A DNA stretch of 64,000 bases from the NCBI GenBank assembly GCA_963846715.1, contig CAWJXA010000013.1, positions 496,001 to 560,000 of the forward strand, given 5' to 3'. Positions 38,445-47,651 of the stretch are shown here, one piece after another. A program made the translations under genes and the position numbers. Source of the stretch: Bog-257 sp963846715 (GTDB lineage: Bacteria; Acidobacteriota; Terriglobia; Terriglobales; Acidobacteriaceae). The notes under the pieces are model-generated. The model saw only the letters and a program-made list of their open reading frames with translations. It had not been told where the DNA came from and did not search any database. The stretch's first letter is position 1, and every line of letters begins with the position of its first letter.

Positions 38445-39278
38445 ATGAGCCATGTTCTTCTGATTGGCAAAGACTCGGAGACGACGCGTTCCATCCTGCA
38501 AGCCCTGGGTGACAGAGATTGCCCCGCGGAGTGCGCACACGGCGGCGTGGACGCCATTCGCCGATTGCGCCGTCAGTCGTTTGATGTACTCATCACTGAC
38601 CCCGAAACCACGATTGAGGAAGACCTGGCTCTCGTCGAGGAAATGCGCGAGATCCGTCCCGGGGTGAAGACCATTGTTCTGGCTCCCCATACCACGCCGG
38701 AAGAAGTGATTGCCGCACTGCGGGCCCGGGTTTTCATTTGCATCGGGGCGCCGTTCGAAGCGGATGAGATCGCCAATTTTGCAGCGCAGGCTGTCGCTGA
38801 TTCCGATTGGCGCACCGACATCGAGGTTTTGTCCGCACAACCACAATGGGTTTCGCTACGTGCCAACTGTCGCATGTTGACGGCCGAGCGCGTGGTGAGC
38901 TTCCTGCGCGAGCTGTGCTCGGAATTGCCGGGGGGCGCCCGCGATGACGTGATGATGGCCTTCCGCGAGATTCTGTTGAATGCCATGGAACACGGGGCGG
39001 CGTTCAATCGGCACAAGGTAGTGGAGGTTTCGGCGGTGCGTACTGAGCGGACGATTGTCTTTTACGTGCGCGATCCAGGTGCGGGTTTCCGCCGTGACGC
39101 CATTGCTCACGCGGCGGTATCGAATGCTGCTGATGATCCTGCCGCCCATATCGAACATCGGGATGAGTTGGGCATGCGGCCCGGTGGATATGGCATCCTG
39201 CTGGCGCAGGGCATTGTAGACGAGTTGATGTACAGCGAAGTCGGTAACGAGGTACTACTCATTAAGCACACGGCGTGA
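38445..39278 (+). CDS. Degenerate receiver plus HATPase (RsbW-like) protein
   Basis: The start at 38445 is chosen because AGGAG lies 7 bases upstream; the frame is open to 38406. About 277 residues. Residues 1-115 form a receiver-like domain with D52 (FDVLITDPETT) but with Ala80 where Thr/Ser is expected and Ala102 before PFEADE where the conserved Lys should be. The C-terminal part (about 150-275) is a GHKL ATPase of the anti-sigma/RsbW type: ARDDVMMAFREILLNAMEHG (N-box) and VRDPGAGFR (G1). It may act as a switch kinase for an anti-sigma factor antagonist. No partner gene is adjacent. Confidence 0.8.
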   Translation: MSHVLLIGKDSETTRSILQALGDRDCPAECAHGGVDAIRRLRRQSFDVLITDPETTIEEDLALVEEMREIRPGVKTIVLAPHTTPEEVIAALRARVFICIGAPFEADEIANFAAQAVADSDWRTDIEVLSAQPQWVSLRANCRMLTAERVVSFLRELCSELPGGARDDVMMAFREILLNAMEHGAAFNRHKVVEVSAVRTERTIVFYVRDPGAGFRRDAIAHAAVSNAADDPAAHIEHRDELGMRPGGYGILLAQGIVDELMYSEVGNEVLLIKHTA

Positions 39279-39385
39279 AGGCAGCCTAGAGGGGCGGTCA
39301 CTGCCCCCGGCGTTCCTACGTTGGAAATTGCCGGCTGGATCGGATCGAAAGCCAGGGAACCAAGCTCTCGGTGCTAAGCCGTGGT

Positions 39386-40279
39386 TCACAGCTGATGCCT
39401 GTTGCCCAGTCCGGTGACGGGATACACGCGTGGTGCGTCCGTCGGAACCGACTTGTCCACCGCATCGGTATAGTTGCGGGGGCCGATGAGAGCATGGTTC
39501 CCGGCTACGTTTCCCGACTGGTTCAGAAACGACCACTCGCTACCGACGTGGCCATAGTCCCATCCAAAAGCCTTGGTTGGAGGCAGCACCGGCACCATGT
39601 CCGCTAGGTTGACGACGCGAAAGCTTCCCGGAACGAATGCGTTATACGCATCGACGAAGGCAGTGTTGCCCACGCGAGGCCCGGCGAAGTTGTACATCTG
39701 GATCGTGTGATTGGCCGTGACAAGATCCAGCATCGGCGCCCCCAGCACGGCCAGCGCGCCGCCCAGGCTGTGGCCGGTTATCAGGCACGGCAAGGAAGTA
39801 TCGAACTTGTTGGCAGCATCCAGAATCTGCTCGGCCAGCAGAACAAGAAAAACAAGAAAACCCAAGTGAACCCGGGCCAACTGGAACTTTCCGTCGTAGT
39901 ACCAGACCAGCGGCACCGGAACCTGCGGGATCGTAGCGTCGAGGACCCATTCAAAGTCCGACTGCGTACCACGCAGTGCGATAATGTTGTACGTCGCCGA
40001 CGTAAGGGCGAATCCGAAGTAGACGTCTGCGATCCCGGGGAAGTATGAGCGGACCTCTGTACTATCCTCTATGTCTGCCCACGATATGCCGCTTAGCTGT
40101 GGAAGCTTAGAGGTGAACTCTACCTCTGGCGCAGTGAAGGACGCCATCTGGGTGTATCCAGCAGGAGGCGTGATGACCCCGTTGTTGCCGGGCGGAGGAC
40201 CGTTTCGATACTGGACATAAGTCAGCTCGCTCACGGATACGAGCAGTTGGGAAAGCTGTGGATCGTAAGCAGCGCTCAC
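39386..40279 (-). CDS. Class 3 lipase-like alpha/beta hydrolase
   Basis: A 297-residue protein of the fungal-type lipase (lipase class 3) family. The nucleophile elbow is LPCLITGHSLGGALAVLGAP with S171. The catalytic Asp is probably in VVNLADMVPVLPP (about 236), and the His in YGHVGSEW (about 254). The strand before the oxyanion region reads YNIIALRGTQSDFEWVLDA, as in the family. No classical signal peptide is seen. It would hydrolyse acylglycerols or other esters. A GTG start at 40279 is the only plausible one. The gene is isolated, convergent with the receiver/HATPase gene and divergent from the monooxygenase remnant. Confidence 0.85.
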   Translation of the reverse strand: MSAAYDPQLSQLLVSVSELTYVQYRNGPPPGNNGVITPPAGYTQMASFTAPEVEFTSKLPQLSGISWADIEDSTEVRSYFPGIADVYFGFALTSATYNIIALRGTQSDFEWVLDATIPQVPVPLVWYYDGKFQLARVHLGFLVFLVLLAEQILDAANKFDTSLPCLITGHSLGGALAVLGAPMLDLVTANHTIQMYNFAGPRVGNTAFVDAYNAFVPGSFRVVNLADMVPVLPPTKAFGWDYGHVGSEWSFLNQSGNVAGNHALIGPRNYTDAVDKSVPTDAPRVYPVTGLGNRHQL

Positions 40280-40529
40280 AGGTTGAAACCTCTCAAGAGC
40301 AATTTGTCCGAGCCTTCCAGCTCGGCATCCTGCTGGGAACTATATACCAGCTCCCCTCGCCCCTGGATCTCTTCATCGGGCCGATCTTTCTCCTCACACG
40401 GCTAGGTGTCCTGCCTCTGACCTTCCTGCGGCGGTGCCAGGTAAGTTGAGAAGCCTCTCGCGAAATACTGTCCCAGTTTCCGGCATTGAGTCTCCTTGCT
40501 GAGCCAAGCGGCGGCATCGCGGCACCGAA

Positions 40530-40925
40530 TCCAAAAGCGACGGCGCGCACAGCGTGGTTCGTCATCTCTTGAACCTGCCTTTCGAGGGGGCCGAATACAA
40601 CGACTTGTTCTTGCTGGCCGACATCGAGACCAACCAGACCCTGCCCGCTCACGAACTACAGCTATGCCCCAGCGAGTTCGGTCCCGTAGCCATCTTCCCC
40701 ATGAGCGCTCCTCGCCGCCGCATCGTGGCCACCATCGGCAGCGCGGAAGGTGACGCCCCTCCCTGAACCTGGTGCGCCACATACTGAAACAACGCGGCCC
40801 TCGTGAGATCGAGGCGGTCGCCCTCACCAGGAGCAGCTACTTTCACATCCATCACCGCAACGTCGCCCAGCTCCGTGTCGGACGCATCTTCATCGCCGGG
40901 GATGTTGCTCGCATCACCGATTTGT
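40530..40925 (+). pseudogene. FAD-dependent aromatic monooxygenase remnant
   Basis: Similarity to PheA/UbiH-type flavin monooxygenases is visible over about 130 codons: DGAHSVVRHLLNLPFEG (the DG motif), LFLLADIETNQTLP, FGPVAIFPMSAPRR, then after a one-base shift near 40765 SLNLVRHILKQRGPREIEAV and VAQLRVGRIFIAGD (the GD motif). The N-terminal FAD-binding fold and all sequence after the GD motif are lost. Downstream the frame runs directly into the next gene, giving an artificial long open frame. A clear decayed gene. Confidence 0.72.
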
Positions 40926-40966
40926 CTCTCGGCAGTCCCGTCACAATGACCCCTATAATGCTTCTC

Positions 40967-41656
40967 ATGCGAAACGTGATGGCGAGCCACAGCCTGGTGT
41001 TCATTGCATCGCTCGTTTTCCTCGCCGCATCAGGACAGGCCACCGCTGCTGGACAACCAGCGGGGCTCTCCATTGCCGCGCAACCTGGATCCAGCGCCGT
41101 TGTCGGCCGCAACTTCACCTTTCCTCTGGTCGCCACCGGAGGCTCGGCCCCTTACACGTGGCGTCTCGTCGAGGGCCAACTTCCTCCTGGGCTTAAGCTG
41201 CACCCGCACACCGGTGTCATCTCCGGCGTGCCCACCACTCCCGGAGAGTATCGCTTCTCGGTTGCGGTGGCTGACTCCGGCGCGCCACCATTGCAAGAGC
41301 AGCGCGCCATGACCATCACCGTCATCGCCGGACTCACCATTGACTGGAAACAACCGCCCAAGGTGCAGGGAACGACTCTCTCCGGCTCCGTGGTCGTCAC
41401 CAATCAGACCGGGCAGGATATGGATCTCACCGTGGTTGTGGTGGGGGTCAACAGCATCGGTCGCGCGACCGCTCTCGGCTACCAGCACTTCACGCTGGGC
41501 GCGGAGGCATCCAGCCCGGTGATCCCGTTCGGTTCGTCTCCCGGTCCAGGCAGCTACATCGTCCATGCCGATGCCGCCGCGCATCATTCCGGCGGTCACC
41601 ATATTTATCGTGCACGTAAGCAAACGTCGGAGCCGTTATCGATCACCCAGAATTGA
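40967..41656 (+). CDS. Secreted Ig-like (He_PIG) domain protein
   Basis: Of several in-frame ATGs (40946, 40958, 40967, 40979), 40967 gives the best signal peptide (MRNVMASHSLVFIASLVFLA, cleavage after ATA). About 229 residues. Residues about 35-115 form a putative Ig domain of the He_PIG kind: LVATGGSAPYTWRLVEGQLP, GLKLHPHTGVISGVPTTPG, EYRFSVAVADSG. The second half is another beta domain (LSGSVVVTNQTGQDMDLTVV). The protein is presumably periplasmic or surface-exposed with binding rather than catalytic function. Its stop overlaps the start region of the M24 peptidase gene, so co-transcription is likely. Confidence 0.72.
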   Translation: MRNVMASHSLVFIASLVFLAASGQATAAGQPAGLSIAAQPGSSAVVGRNFTFPLVATGGSAPYTWRLVEGQLPPGLKLHPHTGVISGVPTTPGEYRFSVAVADSGAPPLQEQRAMTITVIAGLTIDWKQPPKVQGTTLSGSVVVTNQTGQDMDLTVVVVGVNSIGRATALGYQHFTLGAEASSPVIPFGSSPGPGSYIVHADAAAHHSGGHHIYRARKQTSEPLSITQN

Positions 41657-41667
41657 CCAAGGCAGGA

Positions 41668-42744
41668 ATGAATCACCTATCGCGGCAGAAAAAATTCCAG
41701 CAAACTCTCGAGAGTCAGAAGCTCGACGGTTTTGTCGTCACCCATCCGGCCAATCTCCGCTATCTTTGCGGATACACCGGCAGCAATGGCCTTCTCCTGT
41801 TCCTTGCCGGCCGCCGCGTCTTCTTCACCGATGGCCGCTACACCGAACAGGCGCACGAAGAAGTCCACGGCGCGCGAATCGTGATCGCCAAAGGTGCGCT
41901 GCTCGCCGACGCCGGCAAAATCATCGGCAAGCTGACCTCAGCCTCCATCGGCTTCGAGGCCGACCACACCTCGGTCGCTGCGGCCGAACCCCTGCGCAAG
42001 CTGGTTCATCGCGGGATCCGGTGGAAGCCGGCCTCCGGCCTCATCATGCGACAGCGCATCATCAAGGACGCTGATGAGCTTGCCATAATCCGCGCAGCCG
42101 TTCGGCTTGGAGCCGCCGTCTACGAAGAGGCGCAGGTCTTCATCCGGCCGGGTACGCGAGAGTCGGAGGTCGCGGGAAAACTGGAGTACGCCGGGCGCCG
42201 CGACGGAGCCGATGGCATGTCTTTCGACACCATTGTCGCGGCAGGGAAGCGCGGCGCACTACCTCATGGCCGAGCCTCGGCCCGGCCCATTCCAAGGCGC
42301 GGGTTCATCGTTGTCGATTCCGGTGTTATACTTCGGGGCTATTGTTCGGATATGACTCGCACCGTGCACGTGGGCCGGGTCAGCCGCGAAGAGCGCCGGT
42401 GGTACGGAGCGGTGCTGGAGGCCCAGCTAGCGGGCATCGCAGCGGTAATTCCGGGCAAAATGGCAGGCGAAGTGGATCAAGCGGCTCGTCAGGTGCTTCG
42501 CCAAGCCAAGCTGGACCGTTATTTTACGCACTCGACCGGGCACGGAGTGGGCTTGGAAATTCACGAGCCACCGCGCCTCGGCAAAGGGCAGTCAGAGCGG
42601 CTCCAGCCCGGCATGGTGATTACCATCGAGCCGGGAATTTATATCCCGGGCAAGGGCGGCATCCGCATCGAAGATATGGTGCTGGTCACCGATACGGGTT
42701 GCCAGATACTGACCCCGGTCACCAAGGAATTGATCGAGATTTAG
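41668..42744 (+). CDS. M24-family Xaa-Pro aminopeptidase
   Basis: The start at 41668 (MNHLSRQKKF) is 5 codons inside the longest frame and has AGGCAGGA just upstream. About 358 residues: a creatinase-like N-terminal domain (to about 125, VVTHPANLRYLCGYTGS) and a pita-bread catalytic domain. The five metal ligands are visible in DSGVILRGYCSDMTR (two Asp), HSTGHGVGLEIHE (His), TIEPGIY (Glu) and IRIEDMVLV (Glu). It removes N-terminal residues preceding proline. The order M24 peptidase, accB, accC is a conserved bacterial arrangement. The stop is followed by a hairpin repeat before accB. Confidence 0.92.
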   Translation: MNHLSRQKKFQQTLESQKLDGFVVTHPANLRYLCGYTGSNGLLLFLAGRRVFFTDGRYTEQAHEEVHGARIVIAKGALLADAGKIIGKLTSASIGFEADHTSVAAAEPLRKLVHRGIRWKPASGLIMRQRIIKDADELAIIRAAVRLGAAVYEEAQVFIRPGTRESEVAGKLEYAGRRDGADGMSFDTIVAAGKRGALPHGRASARPIPRRGFIVVDSGVILRGYCSDMTRTVHVGRVSREERRWYGAVLEAQLAGIAAVIPGKMAGEVDQAARQVLRQAKLDRYFTHSTGHGVGLEIHEPPRLGKGQSERLQPGMVITIEPGIYIPGKGGIRIEDMVLVTDTGCQILTPVTKELIEI

Positions 42745-42869
42745 GTCAGCGGTGTTGACTACTGTGTCGTTTAGTACGGTGTAGCCTGGACGATAGTCTT
42801 GGAGTTCAACCTTGAGGGTTGACGGACGGCATTTGTTTCGACTGGCCCCGGGGGCTGAGCACTTGACTC

Positions 42870-42958
42870 CAGCCCGCAGGGCGGAACAATCGTAGCCCAG
42901 CGCGTGAGCGCTGGGTACAAGCGGAAAGTATAATCGGAGTCCCTTCAGGGACGGCACA
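42870..42958 (-). repeat. Hairpin-rich intergenic repeat, family A copy 2
   Basis: Read on the minus strand it has the same three blocks as the copy at 16836: CCGTCCCTGAAGGGACTCCG, a central hairpin CCCAGCGCTCACGCGCTGGG, and CCGCCCTGCGGGCTGG. It ends 7 bases before the accB start codon, so it lies in the accB leader if the M24 peptidase and accB are co-transcribed. Confidence 0.65.
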
Positions 42959-42965
42959 TACAAAG

Positions 42966-43469
<504 letters not shown>

Positions 43470-43508
43470 CGACCCTCGACACCCAGGCAAAGGCCCGCAT
43501 TTTATTTC

Positions 43509-44870
43509 ATGTTTAAGAAGATACTCATTGCGAACCGCGGGGAAATTGCCCTGCGGGTGATTTGCGCCTGCAAGGAGCTGGGCATCAAGGCGGTCGCTAT
43601 CTACAGCGAGGCCGACCGCAACTCCCTCCACGTGCGCTTCGCCGACGAAGCCATCTGCATTGGTCCGCCGCGGCTGCACGATAGCTACCTCAACATTCCG
43701 GCGGTCATCAGCGCCGCTGAAATCGCCAATGTTGACGCCATCCATCCCGGCTACGGGCTGCTGAGCGAGAACGCCAACTTCGCCGAGGTTTGCCAGGCTT
43801 GCGGCATCAAGTTCATCGGTCCGCCGCCGGAAGTCACCCGCTTGATGGGTGAAAAGGAAAAAGCCCGCGCCACCATGAAGAAGCAGGGCGTGCCCATTCT
43901 GCCCGGCTCGGATGGAATTATCGCTTCTGCCGACGAGGCCGTGGAGTGGTCGCGCACCGTTGGATTTCCGCTGATCGTAAAAGCCTCAGCTGGCGGCGGC
44001 GGGCGCGGCATGCGCATTATCCGCAGCGAAGAGGAACTACCCAACCAGTTCAACGCAGCGCAATCGGAGGCCGCGGCGGCTTTCGGCAACGGCGATCTCT
44101 ACATGGAACGATTCATTGAGCGGCCGCGCCACATTGAGTTCCAGGTCCTGGCCGATGAGCACGGCAACGTTATGAGCCTGGGTGAGCGCGAGTGCAGCAT
44201 TCAGCGCCGCCATCAAAAGCTGGTGGAAGAAGCTCCTTCGGTGAAGGTCACCCCGGAACTGCGCGAGCGCATTGGCGGCATCCTGGTCAAGACCCTAAGC
44301 AGCATCGGCTACATGAATGCCGGAACCATCGAATTTCTCATGGACGAAGACGGCAGCCTCTCCTTCATCGAGATGAATACCCGCATTCAGGTGGAGCATC
44401 CTGTCACCGAGATGACCACCGACGTTGACCTGGTGAAGTCGCAGATCCTGATCGCGGCCGGCGAGAAGCTCAGCTCCATCATCACCTCGCCTGTGATGTT
44501 TCGCGGCCATGCCATTGAATGTCGCATCAATGCCGAGCATCCCGAGCGCTTCACGCCTTCAGCGGGAAAGATCACCGTCTTCAATATTCCCGGCGGCACC
44601 GGCGTTCGCGTCGACACCGCCGCCTACGCCGAGGGCGTCATTCCGCCCTATTACGATTCCCTGATTGCCAAGCTGGTGGTGCGTGGGCGCGACCGCGCCG
44701 AAGCCATCTCGCGCATGTCGCGCGCTCTCGATATGTTCGTCGTCGAAGGCATTTACACCAGCATTCCGTTGCATCGCCGGATCATGGCTGATCCCGACTT
44801 TCGTGCCGGCAATTTTGACACCAAGTTTATGGAGCGCTTTCTGAACCAACCCAAGGAGTCCGCGAAGTGA
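43509..44870 (+). CDS. accC: Biotin carboxylase subunit of acetyl-CoA carboxylase
   Basis: A 453-residue ATP-grasp carboxylase of normal family length. It has the N-terminal domain MFKKILIANRGEIALRVICA, the ATP-binding glycine-rich loop KASAGGGGRGMR (about 160-171), HIEFQVLADEHGNV, the catalytic ERECSIQRRHQK, and EMNTRIQVEHPVTEM. It carboxylates biotin on AccB using bicarbonate and ATP. It is co-directional with accB and the M24 peptidase. The carboxyltransferase subunits accA/accD are not in this window. A terminal-repeat-type inverted repeat lies between it and thiE. Confidence 0.97.
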   Translation: MFKKILIANRGEIALRVICACKELGIKAVAIYSEADRNSLHVRFADEAICIGPPRLHDSYLNIPAVISAAEIANVDAIHPGYGLLSENANFAEVCQACGIKFIGPPPEVTRLMGEKEKARATMKKQGVPILPGSDGIIASADEAVEWSRTVGFPLIVKASAGGGGRGMRIIRSEEELPNQFNAAQSEAAAAFGNGDLYMERFIERPRHIEFQVLADEHGNVMSLGERECSIQRRHQKLVEEAPSVKVTPELRERIGGILVKTLSSIGYMNAGTIEFLMDEDGSLSFIEMNTRIQVEHPVTEMTTDVDLVKSQILIAAGEKLSSIITSPVMFRGHAIECRINAEHPERFTPSAGKITVFNIPGGTGVRVDTAAYAEGVIPPYYDSLIAKLVVRGRDRAEAISRMSRALDMFVVEGIYTSIPLHRRIMADPDFRAGNFDTKFMERFLNQPKESAK

Positions 44871-44918
44871 CGACCATCTCCTTTGCCGCGTACGCACAGG
44901 GGCCACGAGAGGCCTTTT

Positions 44919-44995
44919 CACCACCGAGACACGGAGACACAAAGATCTCGATTTTTTGAATTCCGCCATCCGTGCCTCTGTGTCTCTGTGGTTAA
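44919..44995. repeat. Inverted repeat of the 'gagacacggagacac' type
   Basis: Left arm CACCACCGAGACACGGAGACAC and right arm GTGCCTCTGTGTCTCTGTGG are imperfect reverse complements about 30 bases apart (44919-44940 and 44972-44991). It lies between accC and thiE and may fold into an RNA hairpin. Similar dispersed repeats are known from several soil bacterial lineages, from memory. Confidence 0.65.
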
Positions 44996-45012
44996 GCGTT
45001 TTTGTCACCCAT

Positions 45013-45642
45013 ATGCTAATCAACTTACCCAAGTTGTACGCCATTCTCGACGTCGCTTTTTTCGCGCCGCCGCTGCGCACCACCGCTGCCATTGCCGACT
45101 ATGCCCGTGACCTGGTGGCCGGAGGCGTGACCTTGTTGCAATATCGCAACAAGGTAGGCCACACCCGCGAGATGCTCGGTCATGCCCGCGAACTGCGCCG
45201 AATCTTCGGCGATGACGTGACCCTCATCATGAACGATCGCGCCGACGTCTGCATCGCCGCCGGTTACCAGGGCGTGCATGTTGGGCAGGACGACTTGTCG
45301 GCAGACGGCGCCCGCACCGTCATAGGCCCTGGCCGCATTCTTGGCGTCTCCACCCACAACCTCGAGCAGTTGCAGCAGGCCGACGCCGGGCCGGCCGACT
45401 ACATCGCCTACGGCCCGGTCTTTGCTACGTCATCGAAGCAGCATGCCGACCCCATCGTGGGTCTCGATGGCTTTCGCGCCGCGCGCGCTGCGACGAAAAA
45501 ACCGTTGGTGGCCATCGGAGGCATCACTCGCGCCAACGCGCGTTCTGTTCTGGATGCCGGAGCTGACTCGGTCGCCGTCATTTCCGACCTGCTCAACTCA
45601 CCAACCAAAGTTGCGGCAGAATTCCTGCGCGTCTTGGTGTAA
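45013..45642 (+). CDS. thiE: Thiamine-phosphate synthase
   Basis: The start at 45013 (MLINLPKLYAILD) fits the family N-terminus; the frame extends 19 residues further into the inverted repeat. About 209 residues, TIM-barrel. Family blocks: GGVTLLQYRNK, DVTLIMNDRADV, GVHVGQDDLSADGAR, GVSTHNLEQL, DYIAYGPVFATSSKQ and VAIGGITRANARSVLDAGAD. It condenses the thiazole and pyrimidine phosphates into thiamine monophosphate. No TPP riboswitch was seen upstream and no other thi gene is nearby; it follows accC with only the repeat between. Confidence 0.93.
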   Translation: MLINLPKLYAILDVAFFAPPLRTTAAIADYARDLVAGGVTLLQYRNKVGHTREMLGHARELRRIFGDDVTLIMNDRADVCIAAGYQGVHVGQDDLSADGARTVIGPGRILGVSTHNLEQLQQADAGPADYIAYGPVFATSSKQHADPIVGLDGFRAARAATKKPLVAIGGITRANARSVLDAGADSVAVISDLLNSPTKVAAEFLRVLV

Positions 45643-45768
45643 ATTCTGAAGGGCATCGAACAGGCGACGAGTTTGTGTCAGGGCGAGATTTTAGTCGTGC
45701 CGATAGTTATTATGCTGATCGGCCGAGCGGACTTGAGTCCGCAAGGCTAGGCATTTTGGGCTTTAGTT

Positions 45769-46049
45769 GCTTTGAAAGGGCACGGCTCGAGAGGCTGCTG
45801 AAAAAGTCCTTTCCGGAGCGAGTTCGGTAGTGCGGCGCTTCAGCGCCGCGTCAAGCGAGTACGGTGAAAGGGCCTTTAGGCCTGGGGACATTGCACAAAA
45901 GAGGCTATTTTAGCGGCTTTGGACGAGGTACCTCGGGGCTAAAGCCCTCCTCACAAGACCCGTGAACGCGGGCCTGGAAGGCCCGCCTACCCGGGCTGTT
46001 GTCAGTAGGGAGTTTTTCAGCAGCCTCTGAAGCCGTGCCCCTTCAAAGC
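45769..46049. mobile_element. MITE-like element with 40-bp terminal inverted repeats, copy 1
   Basis: The 281-bp unit begins with GCTTTGAAAGGGCACGGC...AGGCTGCTGAAAAAGTCC (45769-45809). It ends with the near-perfect reverse complement (46008-46049), including GTTTTTCAGCAGCCTC and GCCGTGCCCCTTCAAAG; only about 4-5 of 41 positions differ. Inside are several short hairpins (GCGGCGCTTCAGCGCCGC, GGGCCTTTAGGCC, GCGGGCCTGGAAGGCCCGC). It codes for nothing. A related 280-bp unit lies at 57223-57502. It occupies most of the 470-base gap between thiE and the first permease. No target-site duplication was established. Confidence 0.7.
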
Positions 46050-46113
46050 GCGGAAGCTGAAAAAGAATCCAAGTTTAGTTCCGTGTCTCTGTCGTCCATC
46101 AACACGAGGTTCC

Positions 46114-47625
46114 TTGGCAACTGAATTAAAGACCGCATCCATCGCTTCAGGTGACACCGAATGGGTCAAGGGTCTCGGCCTTACCAGCGCCACCACGCTG
46201 GTCATGGGCTCCATGATCGGCTCCGGCATCTTCATCGTCTCCGCCGAAATCGCCCGCCTGGTCGATTCGCCCGTGCTACTCATCGCCGCCTGGGTTGTGA
46301 CCGGATTCATGACGATCACCGGCGCCCTCGCCTACGGAGAACTCGCTGCCATGATGCCGCGCGCCGGCGGGCAGTACGTCTACCTCCGCGAATCGCTGGG
46401 CCCGCTTTGGGGCTTTCTCTACGGCTGGACACTATTCCTCGTCATTCAGACTGGAACCATCGCCGCCGTCGGCGTGGCCTTCGGCAAATTCCTGGGCGTA
46501 TTCTTTCCCGCGGTGTCGTCTACCAACTGGATTTGGCACATCGCGCATGTTCCGCCGATTCCCATCGGCCCTATGGTGTTGGGCAACATGGACGTCGGTC
46601 TGAACACGCAAAATCTCGCCGCTATCCTGATCGTGGTTTTCCTTTCGGTACTCAACATCTTTGGCGTGAAGACCGGCGCAGCGGTGCAGAACGTCTTCAC
46701 CTTTGCCAAGACTGCAGCATTGCTGGGTCTGGTTGTGCTGGGAGTCTTTCTGGGACGCCACGCCGAGGCCATCGCCGCCAACTTTGGCGCTAACTTCTGG
46801 CGCAACGCCGGTTGGAATGTTCTGCATCCGGTGCAAGTGGGCGTGGGAGGTCCGATCGCGCTGGTCGGCGCCATTACTATCATCGCCGTGGCCCAGGTCG
46901 GTTCGCTGTTCTCATCGGACGCCTGGAACAACGTCACCTTTACTGCCGGCGAAGTGCGCAATCCGCAGCGCAACTTACCACTGGCATTGGCAATGGGCAC
47001 AGGAGCAGTCACCTTACTTTACGTTCTGGCGAATTTTGTTTACCTCCGCGTGCTGCCCTTGGCCGCCATCCAACATGCCCCTGAAGAACGCGTCGCGACA
47101 GCGGTCGTGCAGCAGATATTCGGCGCGGGCGGCGCACAGATCATGGCCTTCGCCATTCTGGTCTCGACCTTCGGCTGTGCCAATGGACTGATCCTTGCGG
47201 GCGCTCGCGTTTACTACGCCATGGCCAGGAATGGATTGTTTTTCCGCCGTGCCGGAGAACTCCATCCCAAATACCACACTCCGGCGCACTCGCTGCTGAT
47301 GCAATGTGTGTGGACATGCATTCTTTGTATTTCAGGCAGCTATGGGCAGTTGCTCGACTACATCATTTTTGCAGTGCTGGTGTTCTACATCCTCACCATC
47401 GCCGGACTGTTCGTGCTCCGCGTGAAGCGTCCCGACGAACCGCGCCCCTATCGCGCCATCGGATATCCCGTGCTGCCCGCCATGTATATTTTGATGGCCG
47501 TGTTTATTGATGTAGTCTTATTGCGCTACAAGCCGCAATACACGTGGCCGGGTCTGATCATCGTCCTGCTGGGAATTCCCGTGTACTTTCTGTGGTCGAA
47601 ACGTAACCTGCAAGCGAGCACGTAA
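46114..47625 (+). CDS. APC-superfamily amino acid permease
   Basis: A 503-residue transporter with 12 predicted TM helices. The start is TTG at 46114 with GAGG 6 bases upstream. The first helix carries the APC signature TLVMGSMIGSGIFIV, then ITGALAYGELAAMMPRAGGQ and YLRESLGPLWGFLYGW; the later helix LFSSDAWNNVTFTAGEVRNP is typical of LAT-type exchangers. Uptake or exchange of neutral amino acids is likely, but the substrate is not fixed by sequence. It is followed 26 bases later by a second, distantly related APC permease on the same strand. Confidence 0.92.
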   Translation: MATELKTASIASGDTEWVKGLGLTSATTLVMGSMIGSGIFIVSAEIARLVDSPVLLIAAWVVTGFMTITGALAYGELAAMMPRAGGQYVYLRESLGPLWGFLYGWTLFLVIQTGTIAAVGVAFGKFLGVFFPAVSSTNWIWHIAHVPPIPIGPMVLGNMDVGLNTQNLAAILIVVFLSVLNIFGVKTGAAVQNVFTFAKTAALLGLVVLGVFLGRHAEAIAANFGANFWRNAGWNVLHPVQVGVGGPIALVGAITIIAVAQVGSLFSSDAWNNVTFTAGEVRNPQRNLPLALAMGTGAVTLLYVLANFVYLRVLPLAAIQHAPEERVATAVVQQIFGAGGAQIMAFAILVSTFGCANGLILAGARVYYAMARNGLFFRRAGELHPKYHTPAHSLLMQCVWTCILCISGSYGQLLDYIIFAVLVFYILTIAGLFVLRVKRPDEPRPYRAIGYPVLPAMYILMAVFIDVVLLRYKPQYTWPGLIIVLLGIPVYFLWSKRNLQAST

Positions 47626-47651
47626 GCCTGGTTGCAAAGAAGAGGCGAATA

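Noticed and set aside
37845..38846. 333-residue minus-strand frame spanning the H-like and receiver genes
   Set aside because: It crosses a strong terminator and two well supported plus-strand genes; antisense artefact.
40954..40959. TATAAT resembling a -10 promoter just before the He_PIG gene
   Set aside because: No -35 element lies at 16-18 bases upstream (nearest TTGTCT is 26 bases away), and the sequence overlaps possible start codons.
44871..45012. TPP riboswitch upstream of thiE
   Set aside because: The gap holds only the inverted repeat; no CUGAGA or other TPP-aptamer core was found.
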